From assembly GCA_003135855.1 (NCBI GenBank), contig PNBD01000021.1, positions 36,737 to 74,562 of the forward strand: a stretch of DNA of 37,826 bases, in the 5' to 3' direction. Under the pieces are notes generated by a model. The model searched no databases and was not told the origin of the DNA. It saw nothing but the letters and a program-made list of their open reading frames with translations. A program made the position numbers and the translations under genes. The stretch's first letter is position 1; each line of letters begins with the position of its first letter. Of the stretch, positions 25,745-34,120 are shown piece by piece. Source of the stretch: Deltaproteobacteria bacterium (lineage in GTDB: Bacteria; Desulfobacterota; Binatia; Binatales; Binataceae).

Positions 25745-25849
25745 ACTTTGGTGACCATTCAGGGTGGCTGGAGCAGTCATCTGCGATGGCGTATTTCAAA
25801 CGCGTTGCCCCTCACCTATTCCAAGCGCAGGTTCAGAACCGGACAGTCG

Positions 25850-25875
25850 CGGTCAGCTTGGGACACCGCTGACCG
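25850..25875 (+). promoter_or_regulatory. 8-bp perfect inverted repeat upstream of the TadG/TadE operon
   Basis: CGGTCAGC (25850-25857) and GCTGACCG (25868-25875) flank a 10-nt loop, about 105 nt before the first gene of the operon. It could be an operator or a leader hairpin. No T-run follows, so it is not a usual terminator. Confidence 0.4.
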
Positions 25876-25980
25876 AATCTCCCAACCGGCAGGGCGGCCA
25901 TTTCGATGGCACGCGCGATGCTCCGTAGTCCTGGGGTGAAACAGTCGATGATTAACGTGACGCGAGTGAAGCGGAGGACG

Positions 25981-27219
25981 ATGAAATCCTGGATCAGCCG
26001 GGCCGAACGCGGTCAGGTGGTGATCCTCGTATGCGTCGCACTGTTTGCGATCATGGGTTTCGTTGCCATGGTCACCGATCTCGGCTTCATGCAGCATCAA
26101 AAGAATATGATGCAGACTGCCGCCGACAGTGCGGCGATGGCTGCCGCGATGGAGTTGAATTACGGCGACAGCGTGACGGCCGGGAAAACCGACGCCGCCA
26201 CCAATGGCTTCACCAACGGGCAGAGCAGCGTCACCGTCGCGATTAACAGTCCGCCAAGCAGTGGACCCAATTCGAGCAAGACGGGCTACATCGAGGCGAT
26301 CGTCTCGAAGCCCGAACCGACCTACTTTCTGCGCGTGCTGGGATTCACGTCGATCAACGTATCGGCGCGGGCGGTCGCATCGGAGGGCAACGGACCCAAC
26401 TGCATCTATGTGATGGATCCATCGGCATCGCCCGCTCTATCGGTAAACGGAAATGTCAATATCAATAGCAGCTGCGGCTTGCTGGTCGATTCGAGCAGTT
26501 CATCGGGGATGTCATTTACCGGTAACGTTACGGTGACTGCCCCAACCATCGGGGTAGTTGGCGGTTATACCTCCGGCGGCAACGTTACGCTGTCGCCGTC
26601 GCCTAAGACCGGTGGCATAGCGGCATCGGATCCGCTCGCATATATCCAGACCCCCTCGACCAGTGGATGCGATCACACCTCGTTTGCACTCAATGGGAAC
26701 ACGGGATCGAGCGGCAGTCCCTACCAACTCTATCCCGGCACCTATTGCGGCGGAATAAGCGTCAACGGTAATGCCTTCTTGCACTTCAATTCAGGGACCT
26801 ACGTCCTGAGCGGCGGTGGATTCAGGCCCGGTGGCAACACGGTGATGTCCGGTACGGGCGTGACCTTTTACAATACTGGCGGCCTCGGCGGTTACCAGGC
26901 GATCACGCTCACCGGCAACACGCAGTCGAACTTCAGCGCACCGACCTCCGGTCCGCTCGCGGGAATCTTGTTCTTTCAGGATCGATCGATTCCAAGCAGC
27001 GCACCCGGAAGCACGATCACCGGGAACTCGAGCTCGACTTTCGATGGCGCGATGTACTTTCCGACCACGCAGGTTACTCTCAGCGGTAACAGCAGCGTCG
27101 GGGGGTATGGCATCGTGGTCGCCGACAAACTTGTAGTTAGCGGCAATTCGACGCTCGGCAATAACTATTCATCGCTGGCCAATGGTTCACCGATAAAAGG
27201 CACGGTGCTAGCCGAATGA
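25981..27219 (+). CDS. TadG-like protein with Gly-Asn-periodic beta-solenoid-like region (412 aa)
   Basis: N-terminal anchor of the TadE/TadG type: GQVVILVCVALFAIMGFVAMVTDLG, followed by QTAADSAAMAAA, the typical TadG helix. From about residue 155 to 400 the chain is Ser/Thr/Gly/Asn-rich and contains ten Gly-Asn pairs (157, 181, 200, 239, 263, 285, 312, 348, 369, 388), mostly 19-27 residues apart, as expected of beta-helix turns, with Cys141, 165, 230 and 256. GGAGG is just upstream of ATG 25981. It is exported and anchored by its N-terminus; surface display is inferred. It overlaps the next gene by ATGA. Confidence 0.85.
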   Translation: MKSWISRAERGQVVILVCVALFAIMGFVAMVTDLGFMQHQKNMMQTAADSAAMAAAMELNYGDSVTAGKTDAATNGFTNGQSSVTVAINSPPSSGPNSSKTGYIEAIVSKPEPTYFLRVLGFTSINVSARAVASEGNGPNCIYVMDPSASPALSVNGNVNINSSCGLLVDSSSSSGMSFTGNVTVTAPTIGVVGGYTSGGNVTLSPSPKTGGIAASDPLAYIQTPSTSGCDHTSFALNGNTGSSGSPYQLYPGTYCGGISVNGNAFLHFNSGTYVLSGGGFRPGGNTVMSGTGVTFYNTGGLGGYQAITLTGNTQSNFSAPTSGPLAGILFFQDRSIPSSAPGSTITGNSSSTFDGAMYFPTTQVTLSGNSSVGGYGIVVADKLVVSGNSTLGNNYSSLANGSPIKGTVLAE

Positions 27220-27704
27220 GTACCAGCACTTCAGCCTTGGACTACGCACCGCGAACGCCTCACGCGAGTCGGCAAAGCCAGCAATCGCGAGGTCAGGCGG
27301 TGGTCGAGCTCGCGCTCTGCTTGCCGCTGCTGCTCGCATTGTTCATTGCGGTGGCGGAGACCGGGCGCGCTTTCTATATCGCGATCTCGGTCTCGAATGC
27401 GGCGCGCGCCGGCGTTCAGTACGGAGCGCAGAATCTATCGACCGCGGCCGACAATGCCGGAATGCGCCAGGCTGCTTTCAATGACGCACCCAACATTGCG
27501 AGCATGACCGTGGTCGCTACTCACTTCTGCAAATGCTCCGACGGCTCCGCATCGACGTGCTTAGCGACGGACTGCACGGGTAGCCATCGACTCCTCTATG
27601 CGCAAGTGAACACCAGCGCTCAGTACACACCGGTGATCAACTACGCCGGCATCATGCGGACGACGACGGTGCCCGGATTGGCCGTCATGCGAGTCGTGCA
27701 GTAG
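27216..27704 (+). CDS. TadE-family protein (162 aa)
   Basis: Minor-pseudopilin-like protein: a basic N-terminus, then RGQAVVELALCLPLLLALFIAVAETGRAFY, the TadE signature with Glu after the GQ, followed by a helix (SVSNAARAGVQYGAQNLS) and a short exported domain with four cysteines (CKCSDGSASTC...C). Start overlaps the stop of the TadG-like gene (ATGA), so the two are translationally coupled. TadE proteins are processed by a TadV-type peptidase and join Flp/Tad pili; none of those partners is in this window. Confidence 0.88.
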   Translation: MSTSTSALDYAPRTPHASRQSQQSRGQAVVELALCLPLLLALFIAVAETGRAFYIAISVSNAARAGVQYGAQNLSTAADNAGMRQAAFNDAPNIASMTVVATHFCKCSDGSASTCLATDCTGSHRLLYAQVNTSAQYTPVINYAGIMRTTTVPGLAVMRVVQ

Positions 27705-27708
27705 TTCG

Positions 27709-28149
27709 ATGCGCGCTAGAGAAATCCGATCGTGTGAACGGGCGCACAAGTTTTTTGCTTGGCGGCGGGGACAATCCACAGCTGAGTTCGCGCTGGTCGT
27801 CGTGCCGATGCTGATGCTCTTTTTTGCAATCATCAATTTCGCGTTCGTCCTCTATGCCTATGAATTCGTCTCCGACAGCGCGCAGCAAGCAGTTCGCTAC
27901 GCGGTCGTGCATGGCACGACTGCCACTCAGACGGCATCGACAACCGACATTCAAGATTATGTGAAGGGGCTGGTCGCGGGTATTCTCGACAAAAACGCGT
28001 TGACGGTTACGACCACCTGGTTACCCGACAAGAAGCCTGGCAGCCTGGTCACGGTTGTGGTCGCCTACAATTATAAGCCCCTTACGAAGATGTTTCCCGC
28101 AGCCAACCTGTCTCTTACCCGCACCGCTGCGATGGTCATCTCGCAGTAG
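27709..28149 (+). CDS. TadE-family protein, second copy (146 aa)
   Basis: A second TadE-like protein four bases after the first: RGQSTAEFALVVVPMLMLFFAIINFAFVLYAYEF gives the anchor with Glu of the signature, then SDSAQQAVRYAVVHG and a short beta-rich domain with no cysteines. It is shorter than its neighbour and diverged from it outside the anchor. It overlaps the convergent secreted-protein remnant by 14 nt at 28136-28149. Together the three genes look like the minor-pilin module of a Tad system, here standing alone. Confidence 0.87.
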   Translation: MRAREIRSCERAHKFFAWRRGQSTAEFALVVVPMLMLFFAIINFAFVLYAYEFVSDSAQQAVRYAVVHGTTATQTASTTDIQDYVKGLVAGILDKNALTVTTTWLPDKKPGSLVTVVVAYNYKPLTKMFPAANLSLTRTAAMVISQ

Positions 28150-29116
28150 CCCGCCTGGATCGATCGCTCATTCTGGCACGATCGCGAGCAAAGCTACTTT
28201 TTTGTGAGTATCGCTGGGCCGCCATACACGTTATGGCGTCCAAACAAATCGCTGAACCAGACGTTCCAATCCTATATTTGGTGTTAAAGGAGTGATTAGA
28301 CCGATAGCAGCTGTCTCGTGAGCAGAAACCGTCGTCAAAGTAGTATCCGAAGATCGGCTGGTTGGGGAAATTCAGTACTTCGGTATCCCGGATTGTGCCG
28401 CGATAGTCTTTTAGCTTGATCACCGAGAGAGGCGTTTGCCCACCGATAATCTTGAATTGAAGCACACCTGCACGCCCTGGATGGTTTCCTGTGATTTCGA
28501 CCTGAAAGTCGCCTGAAGCCAGTCGTGGCGCACATTCGTTGTAGCCGATTAAGTTTTTGTCGTGGCAGTGCCAATGGATGTTCCAGACCTGACCCACACC
28601 CGATGCTGACACTGCAGGAGCGAGGTCGTTCTGATCGATCGGACTCATTTGGAATTGTCCTACGGTCGCGACGTCGTTGAAGAGCTGCAAATCAGCGCCG
28701 GACTTGAAGTCGAAAAAGGCCGCGTCCATCTGTCGCAGCGAGCTGACACTGCCCACCAGCGATCCACCACTATAAGAGCCAACAAAGTAGGTCGGCAGCT
28801 CGACCAGCTGGTTACGCTGGCTGGCGGTTGCGGTGAAACTAACCAACTCGTCCTGGACGGTTCCGCGCAAGACGCCGCTCTCCACCCTGGCTAGCGGCAA
28901 GCCAGACTGCCTTGCTTGCCAGATGCCCGTTAGCGCGCAGCCCGATTGCTGGACCGACATCGACCATTCGATGCTGGTCTGATTGATCTGAATGTCACCT
29001 TGCCAGTCGGTGGGAAGGACTATGCAACTCTGAGCAAAGGCGATCGCATTCAGCTAAAGCATAGCAGCGAACGCGAACGAAGCCACGACTGCTTTGAACA
29101 TTATGAGTCGGTGCAT
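28136..29116 (-). pseudogene. Secreted protein of unknown family, nonsense codon in signal peptide
   Basis: Read in one frame from ATG 29116 (or 29101) the sequence encodes MFKAVVASFAFAAML, then TAG (29056-29054), then LNAIAFAQ and SCIVLPTDWQGDIQINQTS and an uninterrupted mature protein to 28136. The pieces on either side of the TAG make one good signal peptide with cleavage after AFA or FAQ. The mature part (about 300 residues) is beta-rich with paired cysteines (HWHCHDKNLIGYNEC, CSRDSC, CLDAITC). The family is not recognised. Translation from the internal ATG at 28960 would lack any export signal, so the locus is called broken. The last 30 residues are Arg/Ser-rich and may also be out of frame. 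Confidence 0.7.
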
Positions 29117-29205
29117 TCCCCACCTTTGCATTTGCTACTCCTGTTCACGCACCTCGTATATTTCTCATACAGAAAATCGGCTCCAAGGCGCTCGGCGCTA
29201 TCGGG

Positions 29206-30006
29206 CTACTTCTTATCAAACTGCAGCTCGCTCCAGGATCGCTGGGTCTTGATGAACGCGTCGGGCTTGATACTGACCTCGCCGCGGAAGGGCCAATCCA
29301 TCGCCATGATCAGCACCACCACCAGCGCCAGCGATGCCGCCACTGACGCCGTCATCACCACATGCATCCAAAAATTGTGGAAGCCAAACAGGTAGGTATA
29401 GCCGGTCGTGATCATGCCGCCGAACAGGATAATCCACCACACTACGTCGGGGATGTGCCCTTCCACCGCCGATAGCCGGCTCGCGCGCGCCCGGTAAAGA
29501 TCGTTAAGCGTCTTCAGCAGCTCCGCCTCGATGACCGCTTCACCCATGTCCACGGGGCGCATGGTCGCGATGGCGGAGTGCAGCTTGTGTAGCGGCTTCC
29601 ATCCTTCGGTCGGCACCTTGCCATCGCGCTGGTCCGGCCATTCCTGGCCGATCACGATGTCGAGGTATTCACGCAGATCGGCGCGAATTTCTTTCCCCAT
29701 AGCCACCGGCAGACCTTGGGTGTCGCGGTAGATACTACCGACGAAATCGGCTTCGCTCTGAACGATGTCTTCCGCACGGGTAAAGGATTCCCAGGTCGCG
29801 ATTGCGATGAAAGCCAGCAACACTGCGTAGGTGACACTGATGATCGCCACGGTAAATCCGGCAAGATCATTGTGTGCTTTGCGCACATCGAGGTGCACCA
29901 GCTGATGAAAGCCGGCCAACCCCAGGCACGACATACCGACGAAAAACAGTACTACCAGCGTCGCCCACAACCAGGTCGGATTGCTGTAGATGAATTCGTT
30001 AAGCAT
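29206..30006 (-). CDS. DUF4239 (bestrophin-like) membrane protein (266 aa)
   Basis: Membrane protein with two N-terminal spans (TWLWATLVVLFFVGMSCLGLAG; FTVAIISVTYAVLLAFIAIATW), a helical cytoplasmic domain of about 110 residues with the conserved DFVGSIYRDTQGLP, and two C-terminal spans (WWIILFGGMITTGYTYLFG; VVMTASVAASLALVVVLIMAMDWPF). The layout FRGEVSI...F at the end matches DUF4239, sometimes called bestrophin-like. Ion transport is a guess from that label. Convergent with nothing; divergent from the PPTase gene at 30123. Confidence 0.85.
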   Translation of the reverse strand: MLNEFIYSNPTWLWATLVVLFFVGMSCLGLAGFHQLVHLDVRKAHNDLAGFTVAIISVTYAVLLAFIAIATWESFTRAEDIVQSEADFVGSIYRDTQGLPVAMGKEIRADLREYLDIVIGQEWPDQRDGKVPTEGWKPLHKLHSAIATMRPVDMGEAVIEAELLKTLNDLYRARASRLSAVEGHIPDVVWWIILFGGMITTGYTYLFGFHNFWMHVVMTASVAASLALVVVLIMAMDWPFRGEVSIKPDAFIKTQRSWSELQFDKK

Positions 30007-30122
30007 AGTTAGGTTTGCACCTTTTCCACACCCTGCGGTCAGGGAAGCATGCTTGATCGGAGTGACCGCCGCAAGCTGACGCTTTCATGATATACTGCGC
30101 TCCGAGGGCTAGGTATCTTCGG

Positions 30123-30899
30123 ATGAAGGCGGAATCTGCCAAAGTTCCAGATTATACGTGGCGTCTTGCGTCTCGAGCGTTGGTGCTAGGTCGCGAGGAA
30201 GTCCACGTCTGGCGAGCGGACCTGGACCAGCTATCGTCAGAGGCTGATAACCACCGACTCAACCTGGCTGCAGATGAACAAGCGAGGGCGGATAGATTTT
30301 ACTTTCAGAAAGACCGCGATCACTTTATTGTCGCCCGTGGAGTACTAAGAGCTATTCTCGGTATTTATCTGAATCGGACTCCGCAGTCCCTTGCCTTCGA
30401 CTACAACTCGCACGGAAAGCCGGCGTTGGCGTTACCAACTCATGACGATGATATCCGTTTCAACATTTCTCACTCACATGGAGTGGCGCTTTATGCAGTC
30501 ACTCGGGGCCGGGAGCTGGGTATCGACGTCGAGCGAATCCGCCGCGATTTGGAAGTAGCAGAGATCGCCGGCCGATTTTTCTCACGCCGCGAGGTAGCCG
30601 TGCTTCGTGCGCTTCCCACTGACTCGCAAAGAACCGCGTTTTTTCTCGGCTGGACCCGCAAGGAAGCGTACATCAAGGCCAGAGGCGACGGGCTTTCAAT
30701 CCCCTTGGACCAGTTCGACGTGTCGCTGACTCCCGGGGAGCCGGCCCCGCTGTTAAGCACTCGACCGGATTCATCGGAAGCTGCGCGCTGGTCTCTCTAC
30801 AATCTGGTCGTTAGCCCCGACTTCGCAGCCGCCCTGGCCGTGGAAGGACAGGGCTGCGCACTCTCTTTTTGGCAATGGCCCGAACCGGCTGGGAAATAG
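30123..30899 (+). CDS. 4'-phosphopantetheinyl transferase, Sfp type (258 aa)
   Basis: Transfers the phosphopantetheine arm from coenzyme A to carrier proteins of fatty-acid, polyketide or peptide synthases. Motifs: FNISHSHGVALYAV, GIDVERI (Mg-binding Asp and Glu) and FFLGWTRKEAYIKARGDGL (Glu and Lys). Length is typical of the Sfp/EntD group rather than the 120-residue AcpS group. Upstream in-frame ATG at 30087 is possible; the start at 30123 is preferred because a -10-like TATACT lies at 30090-30095. No carrier-protein or synthase gene is in the window, so its partner is elsewhere. Confidence 0.9.
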   Translation: MKAESAKVPDYTWRLASRALVLGREEVHVWRADLDQLSSEADNHRLNLAADEQARADRFYFQKDRDHFIVARGVLRAILGIYLNRTPQSLAFDYNSHGKPALALPTHDDDIRFNISHSHGVALYAVTRGRELGIDVERIRRDLEVAEIAGRFFSRREVAVLRALPTDSQRTAFFLGWTRKEAYIKARGDGLSIPLDQFDVSLTPGEPAPLLSTRPDSSEAARWSLYNLVVSPDFAAALAVEGQGCALSFWQWPEPAGK

Positions 30900-30961
30900 A
30901 ATCCGCGATGACCGCGTTGTGCGCAGACAAAGCCGGACTCGCCAGACGCTTAGCGATTTGT

Positions 30962-31936
30962 TCAGATAAGACTTAGTTGGCGTGGCGGTTCCGCATGCAC
31001 CGGCGGCTGCGGCCCGTCGGGTTCATGGATGATCGGAAATCCATAGCGGCGTCGCAGCCGATCGAAAATCCCGCGCATGCGATCGTCATACGCCTGCGGC
31101 ACGTACTCGGCATGGCCGTAGAACATGTCGATTCGATCCGCCAGATGCGGAAAGCGCTCCTTCACGAACGGCAGGAATCGTCGCGCCGCGGCGGGCTTCA
31201 GGAACAGCGGACGCCACCAAACCGCCGACGCGCCGGCTCGCTGCGCCGCGCGAATTACATTCTCGATCGCCGCGGGATCGTCGGTGATTGCCGGTATGAC
31301 CGGCATTATCAGCAGGTTGCATCGGATGTTCACGCGCGCCAGTTCGAATAGCGCGCGCAGCCGCAATCCCGGCCTGGGCGCACGCGGCTCCAGAGTCCGC
31401 TGCAGCTTCCGATCGAGCGTGATCAGCGAAAAATTCACCGACAGATTCGAGCGCTTGTTGATCTTCTTGAGTAGTTCGAGGTCGCGAGTGATGAGGCTCG
31501 ACTTGGTCGTGATCGAGAGATTCAACCCCGGCAGTTGCGCGAACACCTCGAGCATCGAGCGCGTGAGTCCATACTTCCGCTCGGCCGGTTGATACGGATC
31601 GGTCGCGGTGCCGATTGCGATCGCGTCGGTACCAATCGGCGTCCGTGACAGCGTCCGCCCCAGCACCTCGGCCGCCATCCGTTTGACGAAAATTCGCCGC
31701 TCGAAGTCCATCGGATCGCGCTGTTCGAGGAATTCGTGCGTATAACGCGCGTAGCAATAGACGCATCCGAACTCGCAGCCGCGATATGGATTGATCGTCC
31801 ACCGAAACGGCATGCGCGGACTGTCGCATCGATTGAGAATCTGCCGGACCGGCATCTCGATGAACTCAACGTCCCTGATTCCCGGCAAATCGGCGGCAGG
31901 AGGCGAATAGAGGGGCAGTTTGGAGGCGAGATCCAT
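30962..31936 (-). CDS. SPL-like radical SAM protein, Rv2578c/PA0069 type (324 aa)
   Basis: Radical SAM enzyme with the [4Fe-4S] motif CEFGCVYCYAR (Cys54, 58, 61) after the conserved WTINPYRG. SAM-binding and family stretches include AIGTATDPYQPAERKYGLTR, LSITTKSSLITRDLELL, and VSANPVIPAITDD-like MPVIPAITDDPAAIE. It is related to spore photoproduct lyase but belongs to a broader group in non-sporulating bacteria whose function is unknown. The start at 31936 has no strong ribosome binding site. It is convergent with the PPTase gene (62 nt apart) and divergent from an SDR. Confidence 0.88.
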   Translation of the reverse strand: MDLASKLPLYSPPAADLPGIRDVEFIEMPVRQILNRCDSPRMPFRWTINPYRGCEFGCVYCYARYTHEFLEQRDPMDFERRIFVKRMAAEVLGRTLSRTPIGTDAIAIGTATDPYQPAERKYGLTRSMLEVFAQLPGLNLSITTKSSLITRDLELLKKINKRSNLSVNFSLITLDRKLQRTLEPRAPRPGLRLRALFELARVNIRCNLLIMPVIPAITDDPAAIENVIRAAQRAGASAVWWRPLFLKPAAARRFLPFVKERFPHLADRIDMFYGHAEYVPQAYDDRMRGIFDRLRRRYGFPIIHEPDGPQPPVHAEPPRQLSLI

Positions 31937-32117
31937 GATGACGGCATAACTATCTTCGCTTTTTCTTCGCTTATCGTCAAGTGAATCGGCGGGACCGCGC
32001 TATGTAGTGAAAATCGCACGCAAATTTTTCATGCCTTTGACATTTTTCCGGCCATCTTTGTACTCCGGTTTGCGATCCGCCAATATACGGTACACAAGGT
32101 TTATTCGAGGGATTGCG

Positions 32118-32927
32118 ATGGCGACCAACTCATACAAGTTTCGAGAAAAGTACGGGCAATGGGCGCTGGTGACCGGTGCGTCGGCGGGCATCGGTCTCGA
32201 GTTCGCGCGAGGACTGGCCCGCGAAGGTATGTCAGTTGTGCTGACGGCGCGCCGCGAGGATCGCCTGAACCACCTCGCCGCCGAGTTGAAACAACAGCAT
32301 GGCGCAGAGACCCGCGTCGTTGCCGCGGACCTCGCGGTGCCGGAGGGAGCGGATCGCCTCGCCGACGCAGTCGCGGATCTGCCGATCGCGTTCCTGGTCA
32401 ACAATGCCGGCTTCGGCTATGCGGGCCGCTTCGACAAGCTTGCGACTGACCGGCTGCGCGCGATGGTGATCGTTAATTGTCTCGCGCCAGTGGTGCTCAC
32501 CAGCCGGATTCTGCCCGCGATGGTACAGCGAGGCCGTGGCGCCGTGGTGATTGTTGGCAGTGTTGCGGGACGCCAACCGCTGCCGTTGCATGCAGTTTAT
32601 AGCGCGACGAAGGGATTCGATTTGCTGTTGGGCGAGGCGCTATGGGCTGAGTTTCGCGGCACAGGTATCGATGCGATCGTAGTCGAGCCGGGGCCAACGC
32701 AAACCGAGTTTCAAGCGGTGGCCGGTGAGAACGTCGGGCCAAATCACGGCGAGCCTGCGGAAAATATCGTGCGCGTCACCTTCGACGCGCTGGGCAAGCA
32801 GCCGAGCGTAGTCTCAGGATGGTTCAACTGGGTTCGTGCGAATGCCACTCGGCTGGCGCCGCGTTCGACGGTCGCGATCATCGCGAAGAAGGTGATCGAA
32901 GGTCAGACCCCAGTCGAGTTAAGGTAG
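32118..32927 (+). CDS. Short-chain dehydrogenase/reductase, second (269 aa)
   Basis: SDR with TGASAGIG (19-26), NNAG (95-98), Ser148, Tyr161 and Lys165 (YSATK). The Arg after beta-2 (TARRE) indicates NADPH preference, unlike the first SDR in the window. The C-terminus resembles the YqjQ/DltE-like group of reductases acting on fatty acyl or sterol-type substrates; this is only a loose match. GAGGGA lies seven bases before ATG 32118; an open extension to 32007 is not family-like. It ends 14 nt before the convergent propeller gene. Confidence 0.9.
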   Translation: MATNSYKFREKYGQWALVTGASAGIGLEFARGLAREGMSVVLTARREDRLNHLAAELKQQHGAETRVVAADLAVPEGADRLADAVADLPIAFLVNNAGFGYAGRFDKLATDRLRAMVIVNCLAPVVLTSRILPAMVQRGRGAVVIVGSVAGRQPLPLHAVYSATKGFDLLLGEALWAEFRGTGIDAIVVEPGPTQTEFQAVAGENVGPNHGEPAENIVRVTFDALGKQPSVVSGWFNWVRANATRLAPRSTVAIIAKKVIEGQTPVELR

Positions 32928-32941
32928 GGGTTTCGGCCACG

Positions 32942-33943
32942 TCAAGGGATGGTGGCGAGGTCGTAGGCGGGCGGGAGTTTCTCCGCGACGAGCGACAGCG
33001 AACCGCCATCGGCGGAAGCGTGGAACACCTGGCCGTCATTGCTAACCGCGAAGAAGCCGCCATTCTCCGGGTCTGATTTCAATCGCATGACCATCCCCCG
33101 GCCGAACCCCTGGTCGGGCGACAACGGCTCGAAACTCTCGCCGCGATCGCCGCTGCGAAACATGATCGCGTCGGCGCCCGCGGGTCCCGAGGGCCAGGTC
33201 GGCGGCGGACCCGCTGCGGCCACGGTGTAAATCGTTTCATGGTCTGCGCGATCGATCAGCAGCGGTATCGTGTAGCTGCGATTGAGCCCGTGCGTTACCC
33301 GCTCCCAGGACTTGCCCGCGTTCAGCGATCGATAGAAGCCGTCACCCGTGGTGGCATAGAGCCGGCGCGAATCACGCGGATCGACCGCCACCGTATGCAC
33401 GTCCCAATAGAGTCCATCGTTGAGCGTCTCGAACGATACGCCGCCGTCGCGCGAACGAAAAATTCCGCCCTCTTCGACGCCGACGTACATCGTGTTGGGC
33501 TCGCGAGGATCGAATGCGATTGAGCGGACGTGCGGGATGTGCGGCGGCGGCGGAAACGTCCATCGGTCGCGGCCGGGTACCGTCAGGAAGCCTTCGCATT
33601 CCTTGAACAGATGGCCGCGGTCGTCGCTGCGAAAAAGGCGCGCGTGAGAGGTGCCGATAAAGACGCGATCCTTGACCGCCGGCGATGCCGCGAGCGCCCA
33701 GACTTCTTCTTCGCGCGCGAGTGGCGGCGTGACGTCAGTCCAGGTTCTGCCGCCGTCGGACGATCTTGCGAGAGTGCCGCGGCCGCGAGTGTGCAGAGTC
33801 GAGCCCGCGTAAATCAGATTCGGATCGGCGGCGTCCTGCGCCATGCACCAGACCGCCGACGGGTCGGCGAGCACCATCAGCGGGGTCCCGCGCGCGGCAT
33901 CCAAAATCACGATGCCCTTGGAAGTGCCGACGCAAAGGCGCAT
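32942..33943 (-). CDS. BNR/Asp-box repeat beta-propeller protein (333 aa)
   Basis: Repeats of the Asp-box type lie at the end of successive blades: RSSDGGRTW, FRSDDRGHLF, RSRDGGVSFE, RSLNAGKSWE and RSGDRGESFE, with typical strand phrases such as IYAGST, VFIGTS, MYVGVEEGG and LYATTGDGFY. The fold is a six- or seven-bladed propeller seen in sialidases, VPS10 and photosystem-assembly-factor-like proteins; the sialidase catalytic residues are not evident, so a binding or cytoplasmic scaffold role is likely. No signal peptide. Start 33943 has GGAG eleven bases upstream; the longer open frame to 34102 was rejected. Confidence 0.85.
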   Translation of the reverse strand: MRLCVGTSKGIVILDAARGTPLMVLADPSAVWCMAQDAADPNLIYAGSTLHTRGRGTLARSSDGGRTWTDVTPPLAREEEVWALAASPAVKDRVFIGTSHARLFRSDDRGHLFKECEGFLTVPGRDRWTFPPPPHIPHVRSIAFDPREPNTMYVGVEEGGIFRSRDGGVSFETLNDGLYWDVHTVAVDPRDSRRLYATTGDGFYRSLNAGKSWERVTHGLNRSYTIPLLIDRADHETIYTVAAAGPPPTWPSGPAGADAIMFRSGDRGESFEPLSPDQGFGRGMVMRLKSDPENGGFFAVSNDGQVFHASADGGSLSLVAEKLPPAYDLATIP

Positions 33944-34120
33944 CCCGCTCAATCTCCGCCCCTGCCGTTGCGCACCGTCTCGATCGAAGTGCTCATCGCT
34001 TGTCCCCCGAAAACTACGCCAAGCGTTTTTCGATGCCGCAAATCTAGCGCAAAGGCGGATTCGTGAACAGCACGGTCGCGGACCGCTCGCGCCGCGGTAC
34101 AAATTGCCAGGTGAATCGCG

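Noticed and set aside
29054-29056. Amber suppression or pyrrolysine at the TAG in the signal peptide
   Set aside because: TAG ends several other genes here and nothing of a Pyl system is seen; a lesion is simpler.
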